The notes: generated from the sequence alone by a model not told the origin. A stretch of DNA of 64,000 bases from Arthrobacter alpinus (GCF_900105965.1 NZ_FNTV01000001.1:1860001-1924000), one strand, 5' to 3'. Positions 1 to 9,607 are shown, numbered from the stretch's first letter. A program made the numbers and translations.

Positions 1-539
1 CCGATAGCTAATTCTGAGTCAACATGACCAAATCCGGGGATCTGCGCGGCCAAGGTAAATCCGCAACGCTCCGCCAGCAAGGAGCTCCCAAGATTCCCGG
101 CCGTGCACATCCAGTGCAAATACTTCAGGCTTAGGTTGCCGAAAGCGTAACCGCACAACAGCTGCATGGCTCGTTGGGCTGCCCCGGTGCCTCGCCCGGA
201 CGGCAACATTTTGATGCCAACGCTTGCTGAGCCGCCCTCCTCGGTGGCGAAGACATTCTGCAAGCTCAACGTCCCCACCACCGCGGCGGCATCGTGCAAT
301 CCTTCGGTGATGGCGAAACGCAGGTTCGTTCCGCTCTTCCAACCTTCGGCTATGTGCCCGTCAATGAATTCCGCGGCTTGGCTGGCATCCATGGTCGCCA
401 CGGATCCGGTCCACCTGATGTTGAGTGGATCCCGGTGTATGGCGGCAAAGGACTCGGCATCGGCCGCGCTGAATCGTCGCAGGGTGGTGATGCCGTCGCT
501 CAGCGTTGGGTTGTTCGGTATGCCCTTTGGCGCACTCAC
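1..539 (-). CDS. GNAT family N-acetyltransferase (3' end cut by window edge)
   Basis: Reading from a GTG at 539 down to base 1 gives an uninterrupted frame of about 179 residues with the layout of a RimJ/RimL-type GNAT enzyme: a start like TLRRFSAADAESFAAIHRDP, a central beta segment (LRFAITEG, VVGTLSLQN), an acetyl-CoA loop region (MLPSGRGTGAAQRAMQLL) and a C-terminal YLHWMCTAGNLGSSLLAERCGF. Such enzymes move acetyl from acetyl-CoA to an amine; the substrate cannot be told. The GTG overlaps the TGA of the upstream membrane-protein gene by 4 bases (GTGA), implying translational coupling in the truB operon. The stop lies outside the window. ATG-initiated frames here on either strand do not resemble proteins. 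Confidence 0.75.
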   Translation of the reverse strand, partial: MSAPKGIPNNPTLSDGITTLRRFSAADAESFAAIHRDPLNIRWTGSVATMDASQAAEFIDGHIAEGWKSGTNLRFAITEGLHDAAAVVGTLSLQNVFATEEGGSASVGIKMLPSGRGTGAAQRAMQLLCGYAFGNLSLKYLHWMCTAGNLGSSLLAERCGFTLAAQIPGFGHVDSELAI

Positions 540-976
540 AACACGACCTTGGACTTGACTTCCCTGTGACGGTAGAGCCATATGAGGCCAATGATGGGCA
601 GCAGCAACGGAATGTAGCCGTAGCCCTGGCCGAATTTGCTCCAGACGCTGGCGTGGGCGAAGGCGGCTGGATCGATCAGGCTCAACGCACCAACCACCAC
701 AACACCGAGAAGTTCGATGCAGATGGCGGCTGTGGCGATCCTGGCCCAGGTGTGGCCCGGTTTCGCCAGCGAGATCGTTGCGACAATATAGACAATCGCG
801 GCGAACGCGGACAGGCTGTAAGCCACGGGCGCTTCATCAAACTTGGTGGCGATCTGGAGCAGCGCACGGGCCGTGGCCGAGATGGCAAACACAGCGTAGA
901 CAGTAATCAGCAGCCGTCCAGCTCCGGAGGTGCGGCCCGTGGGCGTTTTCTGATCGGCGGTGTTGGGGGTGTTCAT
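536..976 (-). CDS. Small integral membrane protein, unknown function
   Basis: A protein of 146 residues with a hydrophilic N-terminus (MNTPNTADQKTPTGRT) followed by four hydrophobic segments (around LLITVYAVFAISATA, SLSAFAAIVYIVATI, ATAAICIELLGVVVV and YIPLLLPIIGLIWLY), ending in a short basic tail. It looks like an actinobacterial small four-helix membrane protein; I do not recognise a named function. The start at 976 is chosen because ATGA overlaps the stop of the preceding membrane gene by 4 bases; a longer in-frame extension upstream lies inside that gene and reads like a shadow. It sits third in the truB operon, before the GNAT gene. Confidence 0.75.
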   Translation of the reverse strand: MNTPNTADQKTPTGRTSGAGRLLITVYAVFAISATARALLQIATKFDEAPVAYSLSAFAAIVYIVATISLAKPGHTWARIATAAICIELLGVVVVGALSLIDPAAFAHASVWSKFGQGYGYIPLLLPIIGLIWLYRHREVKSKVVL

Positions 977-1404
977 AGTCCAATTCCTGCTTGAAGTGAT
1001 TTCAGCGATTCCAGGGCCGGCGCAACTTGTGCCGAGAGGCCCGTGCCGTACCAAATTTGGGCCATTCGGGCCAGCATAACCACAACTGTCACACCCACGG
1101 CGCCCATCACGTAATTGGACCAGTGGGTGCGTTCCATCATGGCCCAGTAGAACCCGGCTACGGGCAGTGCCGCCGCGGTGAACATATAGCCCCAGAATTC
1201 CCAAGGCTCACCAGCCAAGGGTTCGCCAGCCAATAGCCGGATGAGGGAACCGATCGCGTAGGCCACGATGAAAAGTTCAACGGCTGCCAAGGCCAGCAGC
1301 GTGACATCGTTGGGCTTCTTTTTCATGATCGCCGCAACGACGCACACGATGGTGGATGCGAGTCCTACGATGGCGCCAATAACAAACCAGGCGTCAATGG
1401 TCAC
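973..1404 (-). CDS. Small integral membrane protein, unknown function
   Basis: A protein of 143 residues with about four predicted membrane helices (AWFVIGAIVGLASTIVCVVA, TLLALAAVELFIVAYAIGSL, WGYMFTAAALPVAGFYWAMM, YVMGAVGVTVVVMLARM). The start is GTG at 1404, overlapping the truB TGA by 4 bases (GTGA); its own stop overlaps the next membrane gene in the same way. It resembles the next gene in size and topology, so the two may form a pair in the membrane, which is inference. No catalytic motif is visible and I cannot assign a function. Confidence 0.75.
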   Translation of the reverse strand: MTIDAWFVIGAIVGLASTIVCVVAAIMKKKPNDVTLLALAAVELFIVAYAIGSLIRLLAGEPLAGEPWEFWGYMFTAAALPVAGFYWAMMERTHWSNYVMGAVGVTVVVMLARMAQIWYGTGLSAQVAPALESLKSLQAGIGL

Positions 1405-2342
1405 TGGGCACTTTCCTGCGGTGCAACAGCCGGCTTGACTTCGGGGTCCGGGGGAAACACAAGGACCGGCTTGGCGTGCTTGCCGGCGTCGGCCAGCAAG
1501 GCAACCAGTGTTCCATCGGGAGCAAAAGCCGCCGCTGGGTCCTCGCTCGTGTGCGTCCCGTCGGGGCTGGCCGGGATTCGGCGCCCAAAGGACAGTTCCC
1601 GGGCCTCGTCGGCTGTCAGCTCGCGCACCGGCATGAGGGCGCGGGCGGCATCGGCAATGTCCAGGATCTCTAGGTTCTCGGCCAGCGCCTCCAGCGTGCG
1701 CGCACGGTCAAGGGTGTATGGCCCGACGGCGCTGCGGCGCAAAGCGGTGAGGTGTCCCCCAACGCCGAGGTCGGAACCCAAGTCTCGGGCCAGGGCCCGG
1801 ATGTATGTTCCCGAGGAGCAACGCACGGTGACATCCACGTCTACGTAGCCGACGCCGTCGTCCATCACGTCATGGCGAATATCGAGTACGTCGAAGCTGT
1901 GGATGGTTACGGGGCGGGCAGCCAGCTTAACCTCTTCGCCGGAGCGTACCCGGGCGTAAGCCCTCTCGCCGTTGACCTTGATGGCGCTGACGCTGCTGGG
2001 CACCTGGGAAATGGGCCCGCGGAGTTTCGCGATTCCAGCCTCAACTGCCTCGTCCGTGACGGCGTCCGTGGCGCAGGTGGCGGTCACTTCACCTTCGGCG
2101 TCGTCCGTGATGGTGGTGGCGCCCAGGCGAATGGTCGCCTCATACGTCTTGGAAGTCCCCACAATATAGGTCAGCAGGCGGGTGGCCTTGTTGATGCCAA
2201 CCACCAACACCCCTGTTGCCATGGGATCCAAGGTGCCTGCGTGGCCCACTTTTCGGGTCCCTGCAAGCCTTCGCATTCGGCCGACCACATCGTGGCTGGT
2301 CCATCCCTGCGGTTTGTCTACAATTACTAGTCCAGAAAGCAC
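1401..2342 (-). CDS. truB: tRNA pseudouridine(55) synthase TruB
   Basis: Isomerises U55 of the tRNA T-loop to pseudouridine. The N-terminus LSGLVIVDKPQGWTSHDVV and the block GHAGTLDPMATGVL, holding the catalytic aspartate (D39 from the chosen start), are diagnostic, followed by ATRLLTYIVGTSKTYEA and SGTYIRALARDLG. The protein is about 313 residues, usual for the family with its C-terminal RNA-binding region. I chose GTG at 2342 because homologues begin at this LSGL motif; an in-frame ATG at 2408 would add 22 unrelated residues. Neither start has a strong ribosome site. It heads a four-gene operon and is separated from rbfA, its usual neighbour, by three plus-strand genes for exported proteins. 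Confidence 0.93.
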   Translation of the reverse strand: MLSGLVIVDKPQGWTSHDVVGRMRRLAGTRKVGHAGTLDPMATGVLVVGINKATRLLTYIVGTSKTYEATIRLGATTITDDAEGEVTATCATDAVTDEAVEAGIAKLRGPISQVPSSVSAIKVNGERAYARVRSGEEVKLAARPVTIHSFDVLDIRHDVMDDGVGYVDVDVTVRCSSGTYIRALARDLGSDLGVGGHLTALRRSAVGPYTLDRARTLEALAENLEILDIADAARALMPVRELTADEARELSFGRRIPASPDGTHTSEDPAAAFAPDGTLVALLADAGKHAKPVLVFPPDPEVKPAVAPQESAQ

Positions 2343-2465
2343 GCTTTGAAGTATATCCGCACCCAGGCGTACCCCATGGTGACTTGTCCCCATGGCCGGA
2401 TGCAGCATGTCTAGTTACGCTATTGAAAGTAGTAATTATGCGGCCACCTTTTGATACGGAGAATC

Positions 2466-3245
2466 ATGACGACCCCAGCTTCCAACAGCCACAAGCGATC
2501 ACTGACTGCGCTCGGCGCCGGCGCGGCGGTACTGATCGCCCTGACCGGCTGCCTGCCCGGCAGTGCCGAACCTCAGGCCGCCCCGGAATCGTCAGCAGCA
2601 CAGAGCGGGCGGCCCACCGCCAGCGCTTCGGCAACCTCACAGGTCCGAGGTGGGGATGAGGCCACAACGCCCGCCGCACATCAATCGTCAGCAGCTCCGG
2701 CCGCCCCGGCGGCTGCGGGCAAGTTGACAGCCCCCGGCACCGCATTGAAATTTGGCCAGGCAGCCAACACACACAGCAACACTGGGGAACGCGACACGCC
2801 CAAGTACAAGGAGGCCACACACGAGACCAGTGTCACCAAGATTGTGGCCGGCAATGAAGCCGATTTGGCTAAATTGGAGGACGCCGCCAAGTTTGCCGGC
2901 CAAGTTCCCTACTATGTCTACACGGACATTAAGCTTTCCTCACTGAGCGGCCCGTCGGCCGGGATGGGTGATCCCCGGATCAACGCCCAACTCAAGGATG
3001 GCACCGACGCACAGAAGCTGATTGTTTTTGGCACTATGGGCGATTGCGAGAGCAGCAATTTTGAAACCACCGGCAAGGATGACGCCTTCACCTTTGTGGT
3101 GGGCTCCACCAAGACCATGTGCACTGTGTTTCTAGCACCCAAGGGCGACGCCGTGACGACCGCCAGCTACGACGACTCGAACTACAACTACGTCAAGTAC
3201 GGCGACAACCCCTACCGCGACAACCCGATCAGCTGGGGCAACTGA
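2466..3245 (+). CDS. Putative lipoprotein, unknown function
   Basis: A protein of 259 residues starting MTTPASNSHKRSL, with a hydrophobic signal (ALGAGAAVLIALTGC) ending in the lipobox LTGC, so it should be lipid-anchored outside the membrane. A low-complexity Ala/Ser/Pro/Thr linker of about 75 residues follows, then a folded domain with two cysteines (GDCESSN and KTMCTVF) that may form a disulfide, and a Tyr/Asp/Asn-rich tail (DDSNYNYVKYGDNPYRDN). The ATG at 2466 has a GGAG site a few bases upstream; a TTG five codons earlier is less likely. The domain is reminiscent of DUF4352-like immunoglobulin folds, but that is weak. A strong hairpin follows the gene. Confidence 0.8.
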   Translation: MTTPASNSHKRSLTALGAGAAVLIALTGCLPGSAEPQAAPESSAAQSGRPTASASATSQVRGGDEATTPAAHQSSAAPAAPAAAGKLTAPGTALKFGQAANTHSNTGERDTPKYKEATHETSVTKIVAGNEADLAKLEDAAKFAGQVPYYVYTDIKLSSLSGPSAGMGDPRINAQLKDGTDAQKLIVFGTMGDCESSNFETTGKDDAFTFVVGSTKTMCTVFLAPKGDAVTTASYDDSNYNYVKYGDNPYRDNPISWGN

Positions 3246-3259
3246 CTCATTTGATACCC

Positions 3260-3296
3260 CGCGAGCACCTCCCCGTCCCGCGGGGAGGTGCTCGCG
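3260..3296 (+). terminator. Hairpin terminator after lipoprotein gene
   Basis: Perfect 15-bp inverted repeat (arms 3260-3274 and 3282-3296, 7-nt loop) just after the lipoprotein stop. There is no T-run, so it may act as a factor-assisted or structural 3' end. Confidence 0.6.
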
Positions 3297-3378
3297 TCAC
3301 CAGCCCCAAGCCGTTGAACAGACCCTTTGACGAGTATCGTGCGGTACCCAAATCAATCCGTGATCTTCCAGGAGCACC

Positions 3379-4107
3379 ATGAAGCGAAGACTCTGTGCAG
3401 CGATACTTTCACTGGTCCTTTTGGGCGGGTGTTCCCTGCTTCCATCCTCATCGGCCCCCCAAGAGCCCTCTGTCGTGGTCAATGGCAATTCACAGTTCAC
3501 CCCGGCGGGCATCAAAGACATGAAGACCAGCAGGCAGGCCAGTATGGACGTTTCCGAACACAAGTTGGCCATGTCTGCCCTTGGCTTTACCGAAGGATCG
3601 GATGAAATCTTGATCGCAACGGATTCAATGAAGTTGATCAATGTCAGCATCACAACACCCAATGGCGTGGTCACCATGACCACCGACACCATCAGGGTCC
3701 GGCCCGGAGTTCCAACGGAATATGTTGACCACATAGACATTTTCCACAACTTCCCGGACGCCCAGGATGCCAATGCGGAGATTGAACGTGCCAGGGATGA
3801 ATTGGGGTTCCGCGCGCTGGACGATTTCCCACCCATTGGACCGGAGTTCAAGGATGGTTCCGGCAAGGAAACGTGGGTGCCAGGCTTGGGCAACAAAACC
3901 GGGACCGTGTTTTCGGTGGAGGCCATGGCAAACCACACCACAGGCAGCCTGACCTGGATCTACTCCATTCAGCTGGGCGACAAATACTACACGCCGGAGG
4001 CTGCGGCAAGCATTGCCGAGACCGGGGACTTCGACTACTTCCAAATATATTTTGACCGTACAGCTTCGCCGGTTCTAGGCTGGATTTACTCACAGTCAAG
4101 GCTTTAG
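3379..4107 (+). CDS. Putative lipoprotein, unknown function
   Basis: A protein of 242 residues with a short basic start (MKRRL), hydrophobic core AAILSLVLLGGC and lipobox LGGC, so it is predicted to be lipid-anchored. The mature part begins SLLPSSSAPQEPS and contains an alternating beta-rich sequence (LINVSITTPNGVVTMTTDTI) and a C-terminal FDYFQIYFDRTASPVLGW. No catalytic motif is recognised. It does not align by eye with the preceding lipoprotein, so this is not an evident tandem duplication. Start ATG at 3379 has an AGGAGC site upstream. It lies between two hairpins, suggesting its own transcription unit. Confidence 0.8.
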   Translation: MKRRLCAAILSLVLLGGCSLLPSSSAPQEPSVVVNGNSQFTPAGIKDMKTSRQASMDVSEHKLAMSALGFTEGSDEILIATDSMKLINVSITTPNGVVTMTTDTIRVRPGVPTEYVDHIDIFHNFPDAQDANAEIERARDELGFRALDDFPPIGPEFKDGSGKETWVPGLGNKTGTVFSVEAMANHTTGSLTWIYSIQLGDKYYTPEAAASIAETGDFDYFQIYFDRTASPVLGWIYSQSRL

Positions 4108-4180
4108 TTGCCAGGGCGTGTGAGCTCATCGGAAATATGGTTCTGGGGGCAAAATCCAGTTCACCTGAATAAGGTCGGCC

Positions 4181-4210
4181 CATTAAGGCCAGAATGCCTT
4201 GGCCTTAATG
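4181..4210 (+). terminator. Hairpin between lipoprotein and ScyD-like gene
   Basis: Perfect 11-bp stem (4181-4191 with 4200-4210, CATTAAGGCCA and its complement) around an 8-nt loop, 70 bases downstream of the lipoprotein stop and 55 bases before the next start. A terminator or a leader hairpin. Confidence 0.5.
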
Positions 4211-4264
4211 TTCATAGTTCCAACAGCCCGTCATCACCGGGCCATCCCACTAAGGGAAAAGATT

Positions 4265-5380
4265 ATGAGGTCAAGAATTGCGGCCACCGCAGCCGCATGC
4301 GTTTTTGCCATGATCATGACAGCCGGGCCAGCCTTGGCACACAATCGAACCCAACCCGGCGGCGGGAACAGCTACAACCCCGCTCCCTCCCCTGTCAATG
4401 AAATAACATCCGGGCTTATCACCCCACTCAAAGTCGCCTTCGGCCCTCACGGCAGCTATTTGGTTGCCGAATCGTTTGCAGGCAAGCTCACCAGCATCTC
4501 ATCCACGGGTCAAAAGAGCGTTGTAGTCAATGCACCCGGCCAAGAAATTGCCGGCGTTTCCTACCGGGATGGTGTGATCTACTACTTCGACAATGATCAA
4601 GGCGCAGGACCTGAACCCGGAGCAGCGCTGCTGCCTGCAAGGCTCAAGAGTATCGATGCTGCGGGCAGGACTCGTACCGTTGCAGATCTGAGCGTCTATG
4701 AGGGCGCCCACAACCCCGACGGCAAGACAGTCTACGGTGTCAGAACTGCCTCTGATTCCTGCCTGGCCGAGGCGCCCTACCTGCGGAGTATGGGTGAGCT
4801 GTTCTCGCACCCCTACTCCTCAGCCCCCGCTCGGGGTGGGGTTTACGTTGGTGATGCCGGAGCCAACGCCATCATGTTTGTTTCCGACTCCGGAAAAGTG
4901 AAACTGATCCGCCAGCTTCCGGCAGAACCCATCACCATTGATTCCTCGGTGGTGCAGATTGCCGCCTCGATGGGCATGGTGGTCCCCGACTGCATGCTGG
5001 GGTTGACGTATTACGCCCAGGCCGTGCCCACTGACGTGGAAGTCAGTGGCAGCTGGATCTACTACACGGTGCTCCCCGGTGTACCCGGTGAAATGCTGGG
5101 CGTTGGCAAGGTCTACCGAACAAACCTCAACAACGGGCAGACTGAGCTGATTGCGCGCGACCTCAAGGCACCCACAGGCGTTGCTGTGAGCGGGGAGGGC
5201 GTGGTCTACGTGGCCCAATTGATGGGAGACGGCGTAAGCATCATCAAGCGCGGCACAACCACCAACGTGATCCCCGCGGCCATGGCCAGTGACGTGGAAC
5301 TAAATGGCAACACCCTTGCCGCCCTTACCAACGCCCTCACCGACTCAGGAGGCAGCCTGGTCACCAAGCGTCTGCGGTAA
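4265..5380 (+). CDS. Secreted ScyD/ScyE family protein
   Basis: A protein of 371 residues with a classical signal peptide (MRSRIAATAAACVFAMIMTAGPALA, cleavage after ALA). The mature part carries repeated beta-propeller-like strands (GLITPLKVAFGPHGSYLVAES, SGSWIYYTVLPGVPGEMLGVGKVYRTNL, APTGVAVSGEGVVYVAQL) as in the ScyD/ScyE family, named for cyanobacterial scytonemin genes but common in actinobacteria with unknown role. The ATG at 4265 is preferred over an upstream in-frame start at 4199, which would put about 20 non-signal residues before the signal peptide. It is the last of three exported proteins inserted between truB and rbfA. A ligand-binding or lactonase-like role is possible but unproven. 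Confidence 0.8.
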   Translation: MRSRIAATAAACVFAMIMTAGPALAHNRTQPGGGNSYNPAPSPVNEITSGLITPLKVAFGPHGSYLVAESFAGKLTSISSTGQKSVVVNAPGQEIAGVSYRDGVIYYFDNDQGAGPEPGAALLPARLKSIDAAGRTRTVADLSVYEGAHNPDGKTVYGVRTASDSCLAEAPYLRSMGELFSHPYSSAPARGGVYVGDAGANAIMFVSDSGKVKLIRQLPAEPITIDSSVVQIAASMGMVVPDCMLGLTYYAQAVPTDVEVSGSWIYYTVLPGVPGEMLGVGKVYRTNLNNGQTELIARDLKAPTGVAVSGEGVVYVAQLMGDGVSIIKRGTTTNVIPAAMASDVELNGNTLAALTNALTDSGGSLVTKRLR

Positions 5381-5456
5381 GTACGGCGGCTGCGTGTTGG
5401 CCGCCAGGCCCACCACTGGAGGGTTCCGCGCTGTTAATGGCCGCCTAACGTATGAC

Positions 5457-5497
5457 GGCGGGCCCGTCACCAACGTGTAGAAGGTGACGGGCCCGCC
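5457..5497. terminator. Bidirectional terminator between ScyD-like gene and rbfA
   Basis: Perfect 15-bp inverted repeat (5457-5471 with 5483-5497, 11-nt loop) between the convergent 3' ends of the ScyD-like gene and rbfA. It probably serves both strands. Confidence 0.7.
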
Positions 5498-5518
5498 GAA
5501 TGTACGAGAAGGAAAAGA

Positions 5519-5956
5519 TTACGCCTCGTCGGCGTCTTCTTCGTCCTTCTTGTAGGGGTCTGCTTCGCCGGCGAACTCGGCGGTCGCGGAGAGTTCAGCC
5601 AGTTTGGCGTCACGCTCCTTGGCGACCCGCAGCAGGGCCTCAAGGTTGGAGGCGTTTTCCGGGATTTCATCGGCAATGAATTCCAAGGTCGGCGTGAGGC
5701 GAACCGTGATGTTCTTGCCAACTTCGGCACGCAGAACACCCTTGGCCCGCTCCAAGCCGATCTTGGCCTCTGACTGGGCAGTCTCGTCACCAAAAACTGT
5801 GTAGTAGACGGTGGCGTGCTGCAGGTCATTGGTGACGCGGGCGTCGGTGACTGTCAGACCTTCGACTCGAGGGTCCTTGACCGTGCGGCGAAGAGCCTCG
5901 GCCACCACAACTTTGATGCGCTGGGCCAGTTTGGCGGCGCGGGCTGAATCAGCCAT
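5519..5956 (-). CDS. rbfA: 30S ribosome-binding factor RbfA
   Basis: RbfA binds maturing 30S subunits near the 5' end of 16S rRNA and helps late processing. The 145-residue protein starts MADSARAAKLAQRIKVVVAE and has the family core VKDPRVEGLTVTDARVTNDL, ATVYYTVFG and RLTPTLEFIAD. An acidic C-terminal tail (KKDEEDADEA) is usual for actinobacteria. The ATG at 5956 has an ideal AAGGAG site; a longer frame to 6037 reads into the infB-rbfA spacer. It is the last gene of the rimP-nusA-ylxR-infB-rbfA series and is followed by a bidirectional terminator. Confidence 0.95.
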   Translation of the reverse strand: MADSARAAKLAQRIKVVVAEALRRTVKDPRVEGLTVTDARVTNDLQHATVYYTVFGDETAQSEAKIGLERAKGVLRAEVGKNITVRLTPTLEFIADEIPENASNLEALLRVAKERDAKLAELSATAEFAGEADPYKKDEEDADEA

Positions 5957-6011
5957 GATGATCTCCTTTGGGGAATCTGGGGATGGTCTTGGACCATCTT
6001 GGGGAATACAA

Positions 6012-6047
6012 AGCCGGCTGGGCGCCCAAGTGGACACCCAGCCGGCT
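6012..6047 (-). terminator. Hairpin in infB-rbfA spacer
   Basis: Perfect 11-bp stem (6012-6022 with 6037-6047; AGCCGGCTGGG and complement) directly after the infB stop. It may reduce read-through into rbfA or act as a processing or stability hairpin. Confidence 0.5.
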
Positions 6048-6055
6048 AGTGCATG

Positions 6056-8995
6056 CTAGACGCGCGGCTTTTCGCGCATCTCGAACGTCTGGATGATGTC
6101 CTCGGCCTGCAGGTCGTTGAACGATCCCAAACCAATACCACACTCGAAGTCGGTGCGGACTTCGGTTGCGTCATCCTTGAAGCGCTTGAGCGAGTCAACC
6201 GTGAGGTTGTCGCCAATGATCTTCCCGGCACGAAGCACGCGAGCCTTCGTGTTACGGCGGATGATGCCGGAGCGGACGATGGACCCAGCGATGTTTCCAT
6301 GCTTGGAAGAGCGGAATACTTCGCGGATTTCCGCGGTACCCAGTTCAGCTTCCTCGTACTCAGGCTTGAGCATGCCCTTGAGAGCCAGCTCAATGTCATC
6401 GATGGCGCCGTAGATGACCGAGTAGAAGCGCATGTCGACGCCTTCACGGTCAGCCAGTTCAGCAACACGCTCAGCAGGCTTGACGTTGAAGCCGATGATG
6501 ATGGCGTTGTCGACAGTAGCCAAGTTGACGTCGTTCTGCGTGATGGCACCGACACCGCGGTGGATAACGCGCAGCTGCACGCCTTCGCCAACATCGATCT
6601 TGAGCAACGAGTCTTCCAGGGCCTCAACGGCACCGGAAACGTCACCCTTGAGGATGAGGTTAAGAGTGTCAACCTTGCCGTCAGCAACGGCCTGGTCGAA
6701 GTCTTCCAGGCTGATGCGCTTGCGACGCTTGGCCAGTGCTGCGTTGCGGTCTGCTGCTTCACGCTTTTCAGCGATCTGGCGGGCCGTACGCTCATCTCCT
6801 GTAACGAAGAAGGTGTCACCTGCACGGGGAACGTTGGACAGACCCAAAACCTGGACCGGACGTGAAGGTCCAGCCTCGGTGATGACATCACCGTTCTCAT
6901 CGAACATGGCACGGACACGGCCGTGGGCAGTACCGGCAACAATCGTGTCACCGACATGCAAAGTACCGGACTGAACCAGAACAGTTGCCACGGAACCGCG
7001 ACCCTTGTCCAAGTTGGCTTCGATGGCGATGCCTCGAGCGTCCTTGTTCGGGTTGGCGCGCATGTCCAGGGCAGCATCAGCTGTCAACAGCACAGCTTCG
7101 AGGAGTTCCTCGATGTTGATGCCGTTGCGTGCAGATACGTCCACGAACATGGTGTCGCCACCGTATTCTTCAGGAACCAAGCCGTATTCGGTCAGCTGGC
7201 CACGGATCTTCTCCGGGTTGGCGCCTTCCTTATCGATCTTGTTCACTGCAACCACGATCGGCACATTGGCAGCCTGTGCGTGGTTGAGTGCCTCAATGGT
7301 CTGCGGCATGACGCCATCATCAGCGGCAACTACCAGAACGGCAATGTCGGTGACCTTGGCACCACGAGCACGCATGGCGGTGAACGCCTCGTGACCGGGT
7401 GTATCGATGAAGGTGATCCGGCGATCATTACCCTCGTGCTCGTGCACGATCTGGTAGGCACCGATGTGCTGGGTGATGCCACCGTGCTCGTCGGCGACAA
7501 CATCCGACTTGCGGATGGCGTCCAACAGGCGGGTCTTACCATGGTCAACGTGACCCATGACGGTGACAACCGGCGGGCGGAGCTCGAGGTCGTCGTCGCC
7601 TTCTGCTTCCAGCTCGGCTTCGAAGTCGATGTCGAAGCTGCTGAGCAGTTCGCGCTCTTCATCTTCAGGGGAAACGACCTGGACCTTGTAGCCCAGCTCG
7701 GCACCCAAGAGTGCGAAGGTGTCTTCGTCCAAGGACTGCGTGGCGGTAGCCATTTCGCCCAAGTGGAAGAGCACAGTTACGAGTGCTGCGGGGTTTGCCT
7801 CGATCTTGTCGGCAAAGTCCGAGATGGACGCGCCACGACGCAAGCGGATAACGGTGATGCCGTTACCGCGGGGAACCGTTACGCCACCAAGTGAAGGAGC
7901 ACTCATCTGCTCTAGCTCTTGGCGCTTGGCACGCTTCGACTTGCGCTGCTTGCCACGGCCTGCGCCGCCCTTGCCGAAGGCACCCTGGGTGCCACCGCGA
8001 CCGCGGCCACCCTTGCCGAAGCCTCCACCGGCGGGAGCTCCACCTGGAGCGCCACCGGGAGTCGCGCCGGGAGCACCCGGACGTCCACGGCCCGGAGCAC
8101 CGGGACGGTCGTTTCCACGACCGGGCGCAGCAGGGCGCTCAGTGCGGTTGGGCATCATGCCAGGTGTGGGGCGGGCTCCACCGGGACGCGGAGCGCCAGC
8201 TGCGGGACGAGGTCCACCAGCACCGGGGGCACCGGCCGGACGCGGAGCGCCCGGACGGGGAGCACCTGCCGGCGGACGTGGTCCACCGGGACGGGGACCA
8301 GCAGCGCCAGCTTCGGCGTTGCGTGAGGAACCCGGGCGAGGCATGCCCTGTGAGGGTGCAAACGGGTTGTTTCCGGGGCGAGGAGCACCGGCACCGGCGC
8401 CAGCAGGACGGGGTGCGCGGTTGTCGCCGCGGTTGTCACTACGACCCTCGCTACGGCCTTCGTTGCGCTCGGGGCGGTTGCCTGAACGAGGCATGCCCTG
8501 TGAGGTTGCAAAGGGGTTGTTTCCCGGACGCGGAGCACCCGGGGCGGCAGCCTTGGGAGCGGCCTTGGGTGTAGCGGCGGGGGTCGCTGCTGCCGGAGCG
8601 GCGGGCGCAGCTGCTGCTGCGGGCTCTGCCGCGGCAGGGGTTGCAACGGCCGGTGCCGGAGCAGCCGGAGTTGCTTTGGCGCCGGGCTTTGCAGCCGGTG
8701 CGGGAGCCTTCGGACCAGGTACGACGGCGCTGGGTGCAGCCGGCGCAGATTCCTGGGTGGCAGCGGGTGCCTTGGGCTCAGCAGCCTTGGGAGCGGCCGG
8801 TGCGGGCGCTGCAGGCTTTGACTCGCCAGCCGAAGCTGACATGGGGAAAGCGTCGCGAAGCTTCTTCACGACGGGGGCCTCAATGGTTGATGAAGCTGAA
8901 CGAACGAATTCGCCCAACTCCTGCAGTTTGCTTACTGCTTCTTTTGAGGTGATGCCGAGCTCTTTTGCAAGCTCGTGTACGCGGGCCTTGGCCAC
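6056..8995 (-). CDS. infB: Translation initiation factor IF-2
   Basis: IF-2 is the GTPase that places initiator tRNA on the 30S subunit. The 979-residue protein has an IF2_N helix at the start ([20 protein letters not shown]), a Pro/Ala/Gly/Arg-rich linker of about 300 residues containing near-repeats of PRPGNNPFA and GMPRSG/GMPRPG, then a second IF2_N region and the G domain with GHVDHGKT near residue 479, DTPGHEAF and NKID, followed by domains II-IV. The long unstructured linker is typical of high-GC actinobacteria. It lies in the nusA-ylxR-infB-rbfA order. A long open frame on the opposite strand is a by-product of the GC-rich linker. Confidence 0.97.
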   Translation of the reverse strand: MAKARVHELAKELGITSKEAVSKLQELGEFVRSASSTIEAPVVKKLRDAFPMSASAGESKPAAPAPAAPKAAEPKAPAATQESAPAAPSAVVPGPKAPAPAAKPGAKATPAAPAPAVATPAAAEPAAAAAPAAPAAATPAATPKAAPKAAAPGAPRPGNNPFATSQGMPRSGNRPERNEGRSEGRSDNRGDNRAPRPAGAGAGAPRPGNNPFAPSQGMPRPGSSRNAEAGAAGPRPGGPRPPAGAPRPGAPRPAGAPGAGGPRPAAGAPRPGGARPTPGMMPNRTERPAAPGRGNDRPGAPGRGRPGAPGATPGGAPGGAPAGGGFGKGGRGRGGTQGAFGKGGAGRGKQRKSKRAKRQELEQMSAPSLGGVTVPRGNGITVIRLRRGASISDFADKIEANPAALVTVLFHLGEMATATQSLDEDTFALLGAELGYKVQVVSPEDEERELLSSFDIDFEAELEAEGDDDLELRPPVVTVMGHVDHGKTRLLDAIRKSDVVADEHGGITQHIGAYQIVHEHEGNDRRITFIDTPGHEAFTAMRARGAKVTDIAVLVVAADDGVMPQTIEALNHAQAANVPIVVAVNKIDKEGANPEKIRGQLTEYGLVPEEYGGDTMFVDVSARNGINIEELLEAVLLTADAALDMRANPNKDARGIAIEANLDKGRGSVATVLVQSGTLHVGDTIVAGTAHGRVRAMFDENGDVITEAGPSRPVQVLGLSNVPRAGDTFFVTGDERTARQIAEKREAADRNAALAKRRKRISLEDFDQAVADGKVDTLNLILKGDVSGAVEALEDSLLKIDVGEGVQLRVIHRGVGAITQNDVNLATVDNAIIIGFNVKPAERVAELADREGVDMRFYSVIYGAIDDIELALKGMLKPEYEEAELGTAEIREVFRSSKHGNIAGSIVRSGIIRRNTKARVLRAGKIIGDNLTVDSLKRFKDDATEVRTDFECGIGLGSFNDLQAEDIIQTFEMREKPRV

Positions 8996-9171
8996 ATTAC
9001 TCCTGTCTCGGCCCGCACCGGACAGGTACGAACCGTTTAATTCTTACTGCAACATTCCACGTCGGAATGGGCGGTATGAGAGAGCACAAAGATGCTCATT
9101 TTTGGGCACTCATCGCTGGGTACTCATCGGGTTTCCATCGGTTTTCTGACCCGCTTTCACAAAAGGGACAA

Positions 9172-9522
9172 TTAGGTTCGTATGACGTGGCTTGCCAAGT
9201 GCGGCAAACCATTCTGTGCAAACGCTTCAACGTCTCCGGTATTGGCGACCCCCGGAAGGGCCCTGCCAATAGCGCGTCGCTTGATCGCTAGCTTCCAACA
9301 TTCCTCACTGGGGTGCAGCCAAGCGCCCCGGCCAGGCATACGACGTCGAACATCCACCAACGCCTCCATTTCACCGGAGTTATTGGTAGATCGCACTAGC
9401 CGAACAAGTTGAATCCGCGCCCCACTTTTCCTGCACCCAATACATGTACGAACAGCCTGGCCAGCTTCGATCGCATCGCCTTGCGCGTCAACTATCTGCG
9501 CCGCAATTACTTTCTTTGCCAA
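9172..9522 (-). CDS. ylxR: YlxR family RNA-binding protein (DUF448)
   Basis: A small protein of 116 residues with the YlxR signature [21 protein letters not shown] near residues 24-44 and a C-terminal [26 protein letters not shown]. YlxR folds as a small RNA-binding module and is found almost always between nusA and infB, as here. Its molecular role is unsettled; work in other bacteria links it to RNase P and to gene regulation. The only start before the motif in this frame is TTG at 9522, without a strong ribosome site, so the true N-terminus may be shorter. Confidence 0.85.
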   Translation of the reverse strand: MAKKVIAAQIVDAQGDAIEAGQAVRTCIGCRKSGARIQLVRLVRSTNNSGEMEALVDVRRRMPGRGAWLHPSEECWKLAIKRRAIGRALPGVANTGDVEAFAQNGLPHLASHVIRT

Positions 9523-9607
9523 CTGTGCTGTGCCTTCATGTGCTTCGAGTGTCAGGGCAGTTTCAGGCCCGGTTCTACTTATTCTACCGCGCGGGCCGAC
9601 CGCAGAC

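Noticed and set aside
166..558. Plus-strand frame of 130 codons at the left edge
   Set aside because: The opposite strand from GTG 539 gives a good GNAT protein; this is its shadow.
7719..9149. Long plus-strand open frame of 476 codons opposite infB
   Set aside because: It is extremely Pro/Ala/Gly-rich and mirrors the codon bias of the IF-2 linker; no ribosome site or recognisable domain.
8996..9171. infB-ylxR spacer examined for a small gene or RNA
   Set aside because: No convincing start with ribosome site, and no strong hairpin; probably leader sequence of infB.
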